A stretch of DNA of 64,000 bases from Leisingera methylohalidivorans DSM 14336 (GCF_000511355.1 NC_023135.1:3586838-3650837); one strand, 5' to 3'. Positions 19,146-28,555 are shown, counted from the stretch's first letter. The notes: generated by a model from the sequence alone, not told the origin. Translations and numbers: made by a program.

Positions 19146-20036
19146 TCAGGCGGTCAGGCCTTCGGGTTCCTTGAGGCCGTGGGCGCGGCAGGCCGCGGTG
19201 ACGGTGTTGGCAAGCAGGCAGGCGATGGTCATCGGGCCGACGCCGCCCGGCACCGGGGTGATGGCGCCCGCGCGCTCGGCAGCGGAGGCAAAATCAACGT
19301 CGCCGACCAGCTTGGTCTTGCCGTCGCGCTCGATGCGGTTGATGCCGACGTCGATCACGGTCGCACCCTCCTTGATCCAGTCGCCCGGCACCATTTCCGG
19401 ACGGCCGACGGCCGCCACCACGATGTCGGCGCGGCGCACCACATCGGGCAGATCCTTGGTGCGCGAATGCGCGATGGTCACGGTGCAGCTGTCGCCCAGG
19501 AGCAGCTGCGCCATCGGCTTGCCGACGATGTTGGAGCGGCCGATCACAACCGCGTCCATGCCCGACAGCGAACCATGGTGGTCGCGCAGCATCATCAGGC
19601 AGCCCAGCGGCGTGCAGGGCACCATCGATTTCTGGCCGGTGCCCAGCAGGCCGACGTTGGAGATGTGGAAGCCGTCCACGTCCTTCTCCGGCGCGATCGA
19701 ATTGATCACCAGATCCTCGTTCATGTGCTTCGGCAGCGGCAGCTGCACCAGGATGCCGTGGATCGAGGGATCGTTGTTCAGCTGCTCGACCACCGCCAGC
19801 AGATCCGCCTCGGAAGTATCCGCATCCAGCTTGTGCTCGACCGAGTTCATGCCGACCTCGACGGTCTGCTTGCCCTTGGAGCGCACATAGACCTGGGAGG
19901 CCGGGTCTTCGCCGACCAGAACCACCGCCAGGCCGGGGGTGATGCCGTGTTCCTCTTTCAGCCGCGCCACATGCTCAGCCACCTGGCCGCGCACCTTGGC
20001 CGCAAAGGCCTTGCCGTCAATCAATGTTGCTGCCAT
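19146..20036 (-). CDS. folD: Bifunctional methylene-THF dehydrogenase / methenyl-THF cyclohydrolase
   Basis: This 296-aa cytoplasmic enzyme interconverts methylene-, methenyl- and formyl-tetrahydrofolate. The catalytic lysine lies in [17 protein letters not shown] (near 58). [14 protein letters not shown] (near 98) and the NADP-binding [17 protein letters not shown] (near 164) are clear, as is the C-terminal [16 protein letters not shown]. It is downstream of the PchB-like gene and fhs on the same strand. With Fhs it links the folate-bound C1 units from demethylation to formate, and with GlyA to serine. Confidence 0.95.
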   Translation of the reverse strand: MAATLIDGKAFAAKVRGQVAEHVARLKEEHGITPGLAVVLVGEDPASQVYVRSKGKQTVEVGMNSVEHKLDADTSEADLLAVVEQLNNDPSIHGILVQLPLPKHMNEDLVINSIAPEKDVDGFHISNVGLLGTGQKSMVPCTPLGCLMMLRDHHGSLSGMDAVVIGRSNIVGKPMAQLLLGDSCTVTIAHSRTKDLPDVVRRADIVVAAVGRPEMVPGDWIKEGATVIDVGINRIERDGKTKLVGDVDFASAAERAGAITPVPGGVGPMTIACLLANTVTAACRAHGLKEPEGLTA

Positions 20037-20073
20037 TTGATCTCTTCCTCTTTGCCGCAGGCCTGAGACCTGC

Positions 20074-20379
20074 CTACTCTTCCCGGATCACCCGCGCCTC
20101 GCGGGCAATCGACCACTCCACCAGCTGCCGCCACAGGTGCCCGGCCAGATCGGGGTCCAGCCCCTGTTCCGCGGCCGCGGCGCGGGCATTCAGCACCACT
20201 TCCTCGACCCGTTCCGGGATCCGCGCCGGCCAGCCGTTTGCCTGCTTCAGCGCAATCGCCCGGTCGATGTATCCGGCCCGCTCGGCCAGCAGCGCGATCA
20301 GCTCCCGGTCGAGATGGTCGATCTGAAGCCGGAGGCTTGCCATATCACTGCAGGCATCTGGCGGGGTGCGTGTGCTCAT
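20074..20379 (-). CDS. Chorismate-mutase-like (AroQ/PchB fold) protein
   Basis: This 101-aa all-helical protein aligns with E. coli chorismate mutase at Arg17, Arg34 and Lys45, equivalent to R11, R28 and K39. The C-terminal half ([26 protein letters not shown]) looks closer to PchB-type isochorismate-pyruvate lyases. The position equivalent to the catalytic Gln88 is Glu94, as in fungal mutases. It sits between fhs and folD on the same strand, an unexpected place for an aromatic-pathway enzyme. A role in chorismate-derived pABA/folate supply, or moonlighting, is inference only. Confidence 0.8.
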   Translation of the reverse strand: MSTRTPPDACSDMASLRLQIDHLDRELIALLAERAGYIDRAIALKQANGWPARIPERVEEVVLNARAAAAEQGLDPDLAGHLWRQLVEWSIAREARVIREE

Positions 20380-20383
20380 GTCT

Positions 20384-20420
20384 TAAAACTCTCACGGCCC
20401 GGGATGGGACCCGGGCCGTG
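20384..20420 (-). terminator. Strong hairpin between fhs and the PchB-like gene
   Basis: A perfect 11-bp stem (CACGGCCCGGG at 20393-20403, complement at 20410-20420) with a 6-base loop is followed on the minus strand by AGAGTTTTAAGA. It lies 19 bases after fhs and 13 bases before the next start codon, so it could be a terminator, an attenuator, or sequester that gene's ribosome binding site. Confidence 0.75.
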
Positions 20421-20438
20421 AATGTCGCATATCGCCGT

Positions 20439-22115
20439 TTAGAACAAGCCTTCGATCTGGCCGTCGTCATTCAGGCGGATGGTTTCCGACGCCGGTTTGC
20501 GCGGCAGGCCCGGCATCGTCATGATCTCGCCGCAGACCGCCACGATGAAGCCGGCACCGGCGCTGAGGCGCACTTCGCGCACCGGCACCGAATGGCCCAC
20601 CGGCGCACCGCGCAGCGACGGGTCGGTCGAAAAGGAGTACTGGGTCTTTGCCATGCAGACCGGCAGATTGCCGTAGCCAGCCTCTTCCCATTCCTTCAGC
20701 TGGTTGCGGATCTTGTTGTCCGCCAGCACCTCGTCGGCGCGGTAGATGCGCTTGGCGATGGTGTCGATCTTGTCGAACAGGGACATCTCGTCGGGGTAGA
20801 TCGGCGCAAAGTTGGCCTGGCCCGCATCGACGATTTCCACAACCTTCTCGGCCAGCGGCGCCGAGCCTTCCGAACCCAGTTCCCAGTGGCGCGACAGCAC
20901 CGCCTCGACGCCATGGGTGGCGGCATAGGCTTTGACAGCCTCCACTTCGGCATCGGTGTCGGTGACGAAGTGGTTGATCGCAACCACAACAGGAACACCG
21001 AAGGATTTGATGTTCTCGATGTGGCGGCCGAGGTTGGCGCAGCCCGCGTTGACCGCGTCGACGTTCTCGTCGCCCAGGTCCGCCTTGGCAACGCCGCCGT
21101 TCATCTTCATCGCCCGCACGGTGGCCACCAGCACCACCGCGGAGGGGGCGATGCCTGCCTTGCGGCATTTGATGTTCATGAACTTCTCAGCACCCAGATC
21201 GGCGCCGAAACCGGCCTCGGTCACCACGTAGTCGGCGACTTTCAGGGCGGTCTTGGTGGCGATCACCGAGTTGCAGCCGTGGGCGATGTTGGCGAACGGG
21301 CCGCCGTGCACAAACGCCGGGTTGTTTTCCAGGGTCTGCACCAGGTTCGGCTGCATTGCGTCTTTCAGCAGCACGGTCATCGCGCCTTCGGCCTTGATGT
21401 CGCGGCAGTAGACCGGGGTCTTGTCGCGACGGTAGGCCACGATGATGTCGCCGAGGCGCTTTTCCAGGTCTTTCAGATCGTTGGCGAGGCACAGAATCGC
21501 CATCACTTCCGAGGCCACGGTGATGTCAAAGCCGGCTTCGCGCGGGAAGCCGTTGGAGACGCCGCCCAGGGACGCGGTGATCACCCGCAGGGCGCGGTCG
21601 TTCATGTCCACAACCCGGCGCCAGGCGACGCGGCGGGTGTCGATGTCGCACTCATTGCCCCAGTAGATGTGGTTGTCGATCATCGCCGACAGCAGCGAAT
21701 GCGCCGAGGTGATGGCGTGGAAGTCGCCGGTGAAGTGGAGGTTCATCTCCTCCATCGGCACCACTTGCGCATAGCCGCCGCCTGCAGCGCCGCCCTTCAT
21801 GCCGAAGTTCGGGCCGAGGGAGGCTTCGCGGATGCAGATCATCGCGTTCTTGCCGATCCGGTTCAGACCGTCGCCCAGGCCCACGGTGGTGGTGGTCTTG
21901 CCTTCGCCCGCCGGGGTCGGGTTGATCGCGGTCACCAGGATCAGCTTGCCGTCTTCGCGGTCCTGCACCGAGTTGATGAAGGACTGGGACACCTTTGCCT
22001 TGTCGTGGCCGTAGGGCAGCAGATCGCTGTCCGAAATCCCGATCTTCGCACCAATCTCCTGGATCGGTTTCTTCTGCGCTTCACGCGCAATCTCGATGTC
22101 ACTCTTGTAGCTCAT
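20439..22115 (-). CDS. fhs: Formate-tetrahydrofolate ligase
   Basis: This 558-aa ATP-dependent enzyme couples formate to tetrahydrofolate as formyl-THF, or releases formate in reverse. The P-loop-like [14 protein letters not shown] (near 65) and the [20 protein letters not shown] region (near 185) are diagnostic. I chose MSYKSD as the start because it has an AGGGAGA ribosome binding site; 18 upstream codons are probably untranslated. It has its own promoter (22191-22219) and lies before the PchB-like gene and folD. In this context it handles C1 units from methylamine demethylation. Confidence 0.95.
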   Translation of the reverse strand: MSYKSDIEIAREAQKKPIQEIGAKIGISDSDLLPYGHDKAKVSQSFINSVQDREDGKLILVTAINPTPAGEGKTTTTVGLGDGLNRIGKNAMICIREASLGPNFGMKGGAAGGGYAQVVPMEEMNLHFTGDFHAITSAHSLLSAMIDNHIYWGNECDIDTRRVAWRRVVDMNDRALRVITASLGGVSNGFPREAGFDITVASEVMAILCLANDLKDLEKRLGDIIVAYRRDKTPVYCRDIKAEGAMTVLLKDAMQPNLVQTLENNPAFVHGGPFANIAHGCNSVIATKTALKVADYVVTEAGFGADLGAEKFMNIKCRKAGIAPSAVVLVATVRAMKMNGGVAKADLGDENVDAVNAGCANLGRHIENIKSFGVPVVVAINHFVTDTDAEVEAVKAYAATHGVEAVLSRHWELGSEGSAPLAEKVVEIVDAGQANFAPIYPDEMSLFDKIDTIAKRIYRADEVLADNKIRNQLKEWEEAGYGNLPVCMAKTQYSFSTDPSLRGAPVGHSVPVREVRLSAGAGFIVAVCGEIMTMPGLPRKPASETIRLNDDGQIEGLF

Positions 22116-22190
22116 GGCTATCTCCCTTTTTGCCGTCTCTTCTGGCTGAAACCCCGAGGCGCGTGCCATAGCGAGGCTCTATATATTCCT

Positions 22191-22219
22191 ATTACTCAAA
22201 TTATTTTCCTGCTCGTCAA
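22191..22219 (-). promoter_or_regulatory. fhs promoter
   Basis: On the minus strand, TTGACG (22219-22214) and AGTAAT (22196-22191) are 17 bases apart in an AT-rich patch, about 75 bases before the fhs start codon. Confidence 0.5.
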
Positions 22220-22340
22220 CACATTCCTGACCGAATCCGCCTGAAAAACAGGGCATTTTCACCACGTCCGGCGCCCATCGGAAACAAGCGGAATTTCACC
22301 CCGGGTGAAGACGGCGCATATGCGGCAAGCGCTGACGCAA

Positions 22341-22369
22341 ACAAAAAGGGCCCGGGCAATGCCCGGGCC
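22341..22369 (-). terminator. gmaS terminator
   Basis: A 9-bp perfect GC stem (GGCCCGGGC at 22349-22357, complement at 22361-22369) has a 3-base loop and is followed on the minus strand by CTTTTTGTTTG. It ends the mgsABC-gmaS transcription unit. Confidence 0.9.
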
Positions 22370-22415
22370 ATGCAAGGTCCGGCCCGAAGGCCAGACAGGG
22401 GGAATCACTGCCGGG

Positions 22416-23747
22416 TCAGATATCCAGCGTGTTGTCCTTCTCCCAGCGGGAGAAGTGGTTGACGAAGGAGTTCCACTCCTGCTGCTTCATCTTCAGGTAA
22501 GCGGCAGAGAATTCCTCGCCCATCATTGCTTTCAGGCCATCGTCCTTATCGTAGAAGCGCAACGCATCCAGCATGTTGAGCGGCAGCTTCGGCGCGTCGG
22601 TGATGGTGTGGCCTTCGGCGTACATGTCGATGTCATGACGCGGGCCGGGGTCGGCCTTGGAGCGGACGCCGGAAAGCCCGGCTGCGATGATCACCGCCTG
22701 CAGCAGATAGGGGTTCACAGCGCCATCGGGCAGGCGCAGCTCAAACCGGCCGGGGCCGGGCACGCGCACCATGTGGGTGCGGTTGTTACCGGTCCAGGTG
22801 ACGGTGTTCGGCGCCCAGGTCGCACCCGACATGGTGCGCGGCGCATTGATGCGCTTGTAGGAGTTCACCGTCGGGTTGGTGATCGCCGCCAGCGCCGAGG
22901 CATGTTTCATGATGCCGCCCAGGAAGTAACCGCCCTGTTCGGAGAGCCCCAGTTCAGCGATATCGCCTGTGCCTTTTTCGGCCGCAAAGACATTGTTGCG
23001 CGAATCCGCGCCGGGAGCATCCCAGACCGAGATATGCGCATGGCAGCCGTTGCCGGTAAGGCCCTCTACCGGTTTCGGCATGAAGGTGGCGCGGAAGCCG
23101 TGCTTCTCCGCCACCGATTTTGCCATGAACTTGAAGAAGCTGTGTTTGTCAGCGGTTGCCAGGGCATCATCGAAGTCCCAGTTCATTTCCCACTGGCCGT
23201 TAGCGTCCTCATGGTCGTTCTGATACGCGCCCCAGCCCAGTTCCAGCATGTAGTCGCTGATTTCGCGGATCACATCCAAACGGCGCATCATTGCCTGCTG
23301 ATCGTAGCAGGGCTTTTCGGCGTTATCGAAGGGGTCCGAAATTTCCTCGCCATCGGGGGTCAGCAGGAAAAACTCGGCTTCGATCCCGGTTTTCACATGC
23401 AGGCCTTCGTCCGCGGCCTCCTTGATCAGGCGGCGCAGCACGTTGCGCGGCGCCTGGGCGACATCTTCGCCCTCCATCACGCAATTGCCCGGGACCCAGG
23501 CAATTTCCTTGTTCCAAGGCAGCTGAATCACGGCGTTTGGGTCCGGCACCGCCAGCATGTCGGGATGCGCCGGGGTCAGATCAAGCCAAGTGGCAAAACC
23601 TGCGAACCCAGCACCGTCCTCCTGCATATCTGCGATCGCCCGCGCCGGCACCAGTTTGGCGCGCTGGCCACCGAACAAGTCGGTGAAGGAGATCATGAAA
23701 TATTTGACGCCTTTTTCTTTTGCGAAAGCAGCCAGATCTGTCGTCAT
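22416..23747 (-). CDS. gmaS: Gamma-glutamylmethylamide synthetase
   Basis: This 443-aa member of the glutamine synthetase fold ligates methylamine to glutamate with ATP. The GS beta-grasp region is at about 15-110 and the catalytic part at about 115-440, with GIEAEFFLL (near 134), NGCHAHISVWD (near 240) and the RFELRLPDGAVNPYL Arg/Glu site (near 335). A plain glutamine synthetase would be the alternative, but mgsABC directly upstream makes the methylamide enzyme clear. The start MTTDLAAF follows GGGAGTG. It is the last gene of the unit, 73 bases after mgsC, with a terminator after it. Confidence 0.93.
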   Translation of the reverse strand: MTTDLAAFAKEKGVKYFMISFTDLFGGQRAKLVPARAIADMQEDGAGFAGFATWLDLTPAHPDMLAVPDPNAVIQLPWNKEIAWVPGNCVMEGEDVAQAPRNVLRRLIKEAADEGLHVKTGIEAEFFLLTPDGEEISDPFDNAEKPCYDQQAMMRRLDVIREISDYMLELGWGAYQNDHEDANGQWEMNWDFDDALATADKHSFFKFMAKSVAEKHGFRATFMPKPVEGLTGNGCHAHISVWDAPGADSRNNVFAAEKGTGDIAELGLSEQGGYFLGGIMKHASALAAITNPTVNSYKRINAPRTMSGATWAPNTVTWTGNNRTHMVRVPGPGRFELRLPDGAVNPYLLQAVIIAAGLSGVRSKADPGPRHDIDMYAEGHTITDAPKLPLNMLDALRFYDKDDGLKAMMGEEFSAAYLKMKQQEWNSFVNHFSRWEKDNTLDI

Positions 23748-23820
23748 GGTCCCACTCCCTTTCCCTGTTGAGTGTGTGTTGAAAAAGACGCGGCCATTGC
23801 CCGGCCGCGCCTGCCAATCA

Positions 23821-25152
23821 TTAGAACCCTGCTTTGCCAGGATACCAGTCGGTACCGGCCAGCGGCACACGCGCCATGGCGGCGGCCTCCATTGTCAGGG
23901 CGCACAGATCCTCGGGCTCGAGGTTGTGCAGATGGTTATGACCGCAAGCGCGTGCAATGGTCTGCGCCTCCAGCGTCATTACCTTAAGATAGTTGCGCAG
24001 GCGGCGGCCGGCTTCAACGGGGTCGACGCGCTTCATCAGCTCGGGATCCTGAGTGGTGATGCCCGCCGGATCCTGACCTTCGTGCCAGTCGTCATAGGCG
24101 CCGGTGGTGGTGCCCAGCTTCTGGTACTCGCTTTCCCATTTCGGGTCATTGTCGCCGAGCGCGACCAGCGCTGCGGTGCCGATGGCCACCGCGTCAGCGC
24201 CCAGCGCCATCGCCTTGGCCACATCTGCGCCGGTGCGGATGCCGCCGGAAACCACAAGCTGCACTTCGCGATGCACGCCCAGGTCCTGCAGCGCCTGCAC
24301 GGCAGGGCGGATACAGGCCAGCGTCGGCAAGCCGACATGCTCAATGAACACGTCCTGGGTCGCGGCGGTGCCGCCCTGCATGCCGTCAAGAACCACAACG
24401 TCAGCCCCGGCCTTCACCGCCAGCGCGGTGTCGTAATAGGGGCGGGTGCCGCCAACCTTGATATAGATCGGAACCTGCCAGTCAGTGATTTCGCGCAGTT
24501 CCAGGATCTTGATTTCCAGATCATCCGGGCCGGTCCAGTCCGGATGACGGCAAGCGGAGCGCTGGTCGATGCCCTTGGGCAGGCAGCGCATATGCGCCAC
24601 GCGGTCGGAAATCTTCTGGCCCAGCAGCATGCCGCCGCCGCCCGGCTTGGCGCCCTGGCCGACCACGACTTCGATCGCGTCCGCCTTGCGCAGGTCATCC
24701 GGGTTCATTCCGTAGCGCGAGGGCAGATACTGATAGACCAGCTTGCTGGAATGCCCCCGCTCTTCCGGGGTCATGCCGCCGTCGCCGGTGGTGGTGGACG
24801 TGCCTGCAGCCGATGCGCCGCGGCCCAGGGCCTCCTTGGCAGGACCGGACAACGCGCCAAAGCTCATGCCGGCGATGGTGACCGGGATATCCAGCTCAAT
24901 CGGCTTTTTGGCAAAGCGGGTGCCCAGGGTCACCTTGGTGTCGCATTTCTCGCGATAGCCCTCCAGCGGATAGCGCGAGATTGAGGCGCCAAGGAACAGC
25001 AGGTCATCGAAATGCGGAACCTTGCGCTTGGCGCCGCCGCCGCGGATGTCATAGATCCCGGTGGCCGCAGCACGGCGGATTTCCGCGTTGATCGGGTTGG
25101 AGAAAGTCGCCGACTGGATCGGGACCGTACGGGGGATTTTAGTGTTATCCAT
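23821..25152 (-). CDS. mgsC: N-methylglutamate synthase subunit C (GltB FMN-domain-like)
   Basis: This 443-aa protein matches the FMN-binding synthase domain of glutamate synthase. Visible are TIAGMSFGALSGPAKEALG (near 88), GDGGMTPEERGHSSKLVYQY (near 118), VVGQGAKPGGGGMLLG (near 157) and DGMQGGTAATQDVFIEHVG (near 255). With MgsA and MgsB it makes N-methylglutamate from gamma-glutamylmethylamide or methylamine and glutamate. The start MDNTKIPRT was preferred; longer in-frame sequence overlaps mgsB and looks non-coding. It lies 17 bases after mgsB. Confidence 0.92.
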   Translation of the reverse strand: MDNTKIPRTVPIQSATFSNPINAEIRRAAATGIYDIRGGGAKRKVPHFDDLLFLGASISRYPLEGYREKCDTKVTLGTRFAKKPIELDIPVTIAGMSFGALSGPAKEALGRGASAAGTSTTTGDGGMTPEERGHSSKLVYQYLPSRYGMNPDDLRKADAIEVVVGQGAKPGGGGMLLGQKISDRVAHMRCLPKGIDQRSACRHPDWTGPDDLEIKILELREITDWQVPIYIKVGGTRPYYDTALAVKAGADVVVLDGMQGGTAATQDVFIEHVGLPTLACIRPAVQALQDLGVHREVQLVVSGGIRTGADVAKAMALGADAVAIGTAALVALGDNDPKWESEYQKLGTTTGAYDDWHEGQDPAGITTQDPELMKRVDPVEAGRRLRNYLKVMTLEAQTIARACGHNHLHNLEPEDLCALTMEAAAMARVPLAGTDWYPGKAGF

Positions 25153-25169
25153 GTTTGTGATCCCTGTCC

Positions 25170-25853
25170 TTAGTACGCTTGCGCGTTGTCGACGTCGAAG
25201 TTGTACAGCTGACGGGCCGAACCGTAGCGCTTGAACTCTTCCGGCTTGGCGTCTGCACCGGCGCGGGCCAGCAGATCCTTGAGGATCTCGATATGCTCGG
25301 GGCGCATTTCCTTTTCGATGCAATCGGCACCCAGGCTCTTGACCGAGCCGCGCACAAAGAACCGCGCTTCATAGCAGGAGTCGCCCAGCGCATCTCCGGC
25401 GTCGCCCAGCACCACAAGATTGCCAGCCTGCCCCATGAAGGCGCACATGTGGCCGATGTTGCCGTGCACGACGATGTCGATGCCCTTCATCGAGATGCCG
25501 CAGCGCGACGACGCGTTGCCCTTGATCACCAGCAGCCCGCCCTGGCCGGTCGCACCGGCGTACTGGCTGGCATCGCCGTCGACGATCACGGTGCCGGACA
25601 TCATGTTTTCCGCCACCCCGGGGCCAACCGAGCCCTCGACCTTGACGGTCGCCTGCTGGTTCATGCCGGCGCAGTAGTAGCCGGTCGAGCCCTTGACCGT
25701 GACCTCAACGGGCGAGTTCAGGCCGACGGCAATCGCATGGCTGCCCTTGGGGTTGACGATTTCCCAAGCAGTCTTGTTGGAGCTGCCGTTCAGTTCCTGC
25801 AGGGCCGAGTTCAGACCGCGCAGGCCATTTGCTTCAAGATCATATGTCTGCAT
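25170..25853 (-). CDS. mgsB: N-methylglutamate synthase subunit B (GXGXG domain)
   Basis: This 227-aa protein corresponds to the C-terminal GXGXG beta-helix domain of glutamate synthase, with repeated glycine turns such as GSTGYYCAGMNQQATVKVEG (near 55) and GATGQGGLLVIKGNASSRCG (near 100). In GltB this domain is structural; here it is a separate subunit, as in methylotrophic gene sets. It begins one base after the mgsA stop and ends 17 bases before mgsC, so the three subunits are tightly coupled. Confidence 0.92.
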   Translation of the reverse strand: MQTYDLEANGLRGLNSALQELNGSSNKTAWEIVNPKGSHAIAVGLNSPVEVTVKGSTGYYCAGMNQQATVKVEGSVGPGVAENMMSGTVIVDGDASQYAGATGQGGLLVIKGNASSRCGISMKGIDIVVHGNIGHMCAFMGQAGNLVVLGDAGDALGDSCYEARFFVRGSVKSLGADCIEKEMRPEHIEILKDLLARAGADAKPEEFKRYGSARQLYNFDVDNAQAY

Positions 25854-25854
25854 C

Positions 25855-26751
25855 TTAGTGGTTCCAGAAGTAAACGGTTGCGGGTTCGGGCTCCCAGACT
25901 TTGGCGTCTTCGATGCCCGGCAGGTTCACCAGCGCGCGGTATTCGCTGCCGAACGCCACATACTGGTCGGTTTCCGCCATCACGGCCGGCTTGCAGGCGA
26001 TCGGGTCGCGGACCACGCCAAAGCCGTCCTTGGTGCCAACGACGAAGTTGAAGAAACCGTCGAGATCCTCCAGCGTGCCTTCCAGGGCTTCACCCAGGGT
26101 GGAGCCGTTCTGCATCTTCCAGGTCAGATAGGCGGCACCGACTTCGGTGTCGTTCTGGCTTTCGATGCGGACGCCTTCGCGCTTGAGGCGGCGGCGCAGC
26201 GCGTTGTGGTTGGACAGCGAGCCATTGTGCACAAGGCACTGATCCGAACCGGTGGAGAACGGGTGGGCGCCCTCGGTGGTCACGGCCGATTCCGTGGCCA
26301 TCCGGGTGTGGCCGATGCCGTGGCTGCCGCTCATGCCGCGGACGTCGAAACGCTCGGCGACTTTCTCGGGCAGGCCCACTTCCTTGTAGATCTCAATGGA
26401 GTCGCCCGCGCTCATGATGCGCATGCCGGGGCGCAGTTCGGCCAGCGCGCTGCGGGCTGCTTCTTCCTTGCCCGCGGGCAGGTCCAGCACCGCGTGGGTA
26501 TCGATCACCCGGATCGACACATCGCCGCTCAGGGCTTCAGCCAGCACACCGTCCAAGCCGTCAAACGCCTCATCCGGCGAATCCGACTGAACCGTGACCT
26601 TGGTCCGCCCTGCGGTATCGGCACCATAAATGGCAATACCGGCGCTGTCCGGACCGCGGTCCGTCATTGTAATGAGCATATCGGTGAGCATATCGCCCAA
26701 TTTCGGCTCAAGTGATTTGTCTTTTAGAAAAAGACCGACAATCCCGCACAT
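25855..26751 (-). CDS. mgsA: N-methylglutamate synthase subunit A (class II glutaminase domain)
   Basis: This 298-aa N-terminal-nucleophile amidotransferase-like protein begins MCGIVGLFLKD, so Cys2 becomes the nucleophile after Met removal. GHTRMATES (near 150), HNGSLSNHNALRRRL (near 175) and NDTEVGAAYLTWKM (near 200) are conserved glutaminase features. It probably releases methylamine from gamma-glutamylmethylamide for transfer in MgsC. It heads the mgsABC-gmaS unit with its own promoter and a GGAGG ribosome binding site, though the upstream amt unit may read through. Confidence 0.92.
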   Translation of the reverse strand: MCGIVGLFLKDKSLEPKLGDMLTDMLITMTDRGPDSAGIAIYGADTAGRTKVTVQSDSPDEAFDGLDGVLAEALSGDVSIRVIDTHAVLDLPAGKEEAARSALAELRPGMRIMSAGDSIEIYKEVGLPEKVAERFDVRGMSGSHGIGHTRMATESAVTTEGAHPFSTGSDQCLVHNGSLSNHNALRRRLKREGVRIESQNDTEVGAAYLTWKMQNGSTLGEALEGTLEDLDGFFNFVVGTKDGFGVVRDPIACKPAVMAETDQYVAFGSEYRALVNLPGIEDAKVWEPEPATVYFWNH

Positions 26752-26782
26752 GGGTAAGCCTCCTGCTTTTCATCTCGAATCA

Positions 26783-26811
26783 ACGCTAGCAGTTTGCGAT
26801 CTGCCGTTCAA
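26783..26811 (-). promoter_or_regulatory. mgsA promoter
   Basis: On the minus strand, TTGAAC (26811-26806) and TAGCGT (26788-26783) are 17 bases apart, about 30 bases before the mgsA start codon. Confidence 0.45.
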
Positions 26812-26846
26812 CTCTTGTGAAACTTTTTTTCCTAAGAAGGTGAGTC

Positions 26847-26871
26847 AAGGCGCGCCGTGCTGGCGCGCCTT
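26847..26871 (-). other. Hairpin between the 71-aa membrane protein gene and mgsA
   Basis: A 10-bp perfect stem (AAGGCGCGCC at 26847-26856, complement at 26862-26871) has a 5-base loop. On the minus strand no U-run follows directly, so it is likely partial attenuation or RNA-end stabilisation for the amt transcript. Confidence 0.6.
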
Positions 26872-26885
26872 TCGATGTACTCAGG

Positions 26886-27101
26886 TCAGTATTTTTCCAG
26901 CAAAGCGTGGATTTTTTCCTGATCACCCATATGCCTAGCCTTCTCCAGGTGTTTGCTTTCCCGGGCAAACTGGATCCGGTGCCAGGCAATCCAGAAGGCC
27001 ACCCCCAAGATCACCATCAAAACTTCGTATCCCTGGAAGGGGTAGACCGGCCCAACCTCTGCCAGGTCCACTGCCCAGCTGTCATATCCAATCGTAGACA
27101 T
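26886..27101 (-). CDS. Small single-span membrane protein of unknown function
   Basis: This 71-aa protein has one predicted membrane helix (PFQGYEVLMVILGVAFWIAW, about 22-41), a short acidic N-terminus and a charged helical C-terminus (about 43-71). I do not recognise a family. It starts 10 bases after the amt stop with a good ribosome binding site (AAGGAG) and is followed by a hairpin, so it is translated from the amt mRNA. Position suggests an accessory of the Amt channel or of the membrane side of methylamine uptake. Its coding nature rests on the ribosome binding site, tight spacing and composition. Confidence 0.75.
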   Translation of the reverse strand: MSTIGYDSWAVDLAEVGPVYPFQGYEVLMVILGVAFWIAWHRIQFARESKHLEKARHMGDQEKIHALLEKY

Positions 27102-27111
27102 TTCGTTCTCC

Positions 27112-28488
27112 TTATTCCGCAGGGACTCTGGAGCTGCCGGTCAAGGCAGCCTTGTCGGCTTCGATGATTGCCGCCTTGGCATCCTCGTAGGCATGGTGCT
27201 CTGCGTAATCGAGGCCCTGAAGTTCGACCTCAACCGGGATCCGCAGCACACCTGCAGCGGCCTGGATCTTGGAGATCAAAAATCCTGGCAGCCAGCCCAG
27301 CACCCCGAACATGATCACCGCGCCGATGGTCTGGCCGACCGGATTGACAGTGGCATAGCCATCATACGGCGAACTCGGCGCGCCCCACAGCAGGAAGCCG
27401 GCGAGGATAAGGCCGACAATGCCCGAATAACCGTGCACGGCAACCGCGCCCACCGCGTCATCCAGCTTGAAGGTACGCTCCACCCAGTAGTGCAGCTTGT
27501 ACACGATCACTACACCGACGGCGCCAACCAGCATCGCCTGAATCGGATGATAGAGGTCGTTGCCGGCGGATGCGGTGATGATCCCTGCCAGACCGCCGGA
27601 GAAGGTCCAGAATGCATCGCCTTTGGATACCAGATAGGCCGCCATCAGCCCGCCCGACATCGACATCAGGAAGTTGAAGGTGATTGCAGACAGCGAAGTC
27701 GGCGCCAGGTAGATATTGGTGGCCGTCCAGGTTTCACCAGTCAGCAATCCGCCAATGCCGTCTGGCGAGATCGCCGGAATGTTGCAGGCAGCATAGAAGC
27801 CCCAGAACCCTGTATAAATCAGGAAGATACCGATGGTCAGCATCCAGGGATTATGCGGCGGGATATCGCGCGGGGTGCCGTCGGCGGCAAACTTGCCGAT
27901 CCGCGGGCCCAGCACCATGATCACCCCCAGCGCGTAGCCGCCCGCCACCGCGTGAATCACGCCGGATGCATAGGCATCGTGGTAGCCGAGATACTTCACC
28001 ATCCAGCCTTCGGCGTGCCAGCCCCAGGCTGCGTCGATGATCCAGAACACCGAACCGATCATCACCGCGTGCACCCACAAAGCCGAGGAGCGGATCCGTT
28101 CGATCACAGCGCCCGACACGATCGAGGCGGCAGTCCAGGAAAACAGCAGGAATGCTGCCCAAAACACACCGGTGATCCGGTCGGAAAGGTTGGTGGCCAT
28201 GTTCTGCGACCACGGCAGGTTTGCGGAACCGGCATCGTGGTTCAGCCCGCCGAAAAACGGAAAATTCGGGAATGACCAGTAGATCCACCAGCCGAAGAAG
28301 AAGAATGTCACCGTGACCAGCGGAATGATCATGATGTTCTTCATTAGTGTGTGCATGTGGTTACGGTGGCGGCTGGCGCCGACCTCGTACATGCAGAACC
28401 CCACGTGAATGAGGAACATGAAGACAACGGTCACCCAGTAGTAGAACTCGGTGAACACCGTTGTTAACGCGTTCAGATTTCCATCCAA
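27112..28488 (-). CDS. amt: Amt-family ammonium/methylammonium transporter (TTG start)
   Basis: This roughly 458-aa inner-membrane channel has about eleven helices. The Amt pore residues are present: the Asp and first His in GYHDAYASGVIHAVAGG (eight apart, as D160/H168 of AmtB) and the second twin His in VAVHGYSGIVG. The tail after GVLRIPVEVELQGLDYAEH is the usual cytoplasmic end. I place the start at TTG 28488, which follows GGAGG by 8 bases; an ATG 21 codons upstream gives an unlikely basic extension. It is divergent from dmmD and upstream of the mgs-gmaS unit, so methylammonium uptake or ammonium recovery fits. Confidence 0.88.
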   Translation of the reverse strand: MDGNLNALTTVFTEFYYWVTVVFMFLIHVGFCMYEVGASRHRNHMHTLMKNIMIIPLVTVTFFFFGWWIYWSFPNFPFFGGLNHDAGSANLPWSQNMATNLSDRITGVFWAAFLLFSWTAASIVSGAVIERIRSSALWVHAVMIGSVFWIIDAAWGWHAEGWMVKYLGYHDAYASGVIHAVAGGYALGVIMVLGPRIGKFAADGTPRDIPPHNPWMLTIGIFLIYTGFWGFYAACNIPAISPDGIGGLLTGETWTATNIYLAPTSLSAITFNFLMSMSGGLMAAYLVSKGDAFWTFSGGLAGIITASAGNDLYHPIQAMLVGAVGVVIVYKLHYWVERTFKLDDAVGAVAVHGYSGIVGLILAGFLLWGAPSSPYDGYATVNPVGQTIGAVIMFGVLGWLPGFLISKIQAAAGVLRIPVEVELQGLDYAEHHAYEDAKAAIIEADKAALTGSSRVPAE

Positions 28489-28555
28489 TGTTTTGCCCTC
28501 CTGTTGGCAGTTCTCCCGGGCTTTCTTGCCTCTTGGGAATATTATTTTCATTTAT

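Noticed and set aside
20238..22244. Long plus-strand frame (about 668 codons)
   Set aside because: Antisense to fhs with no ribosome binding site or recognisable domain.
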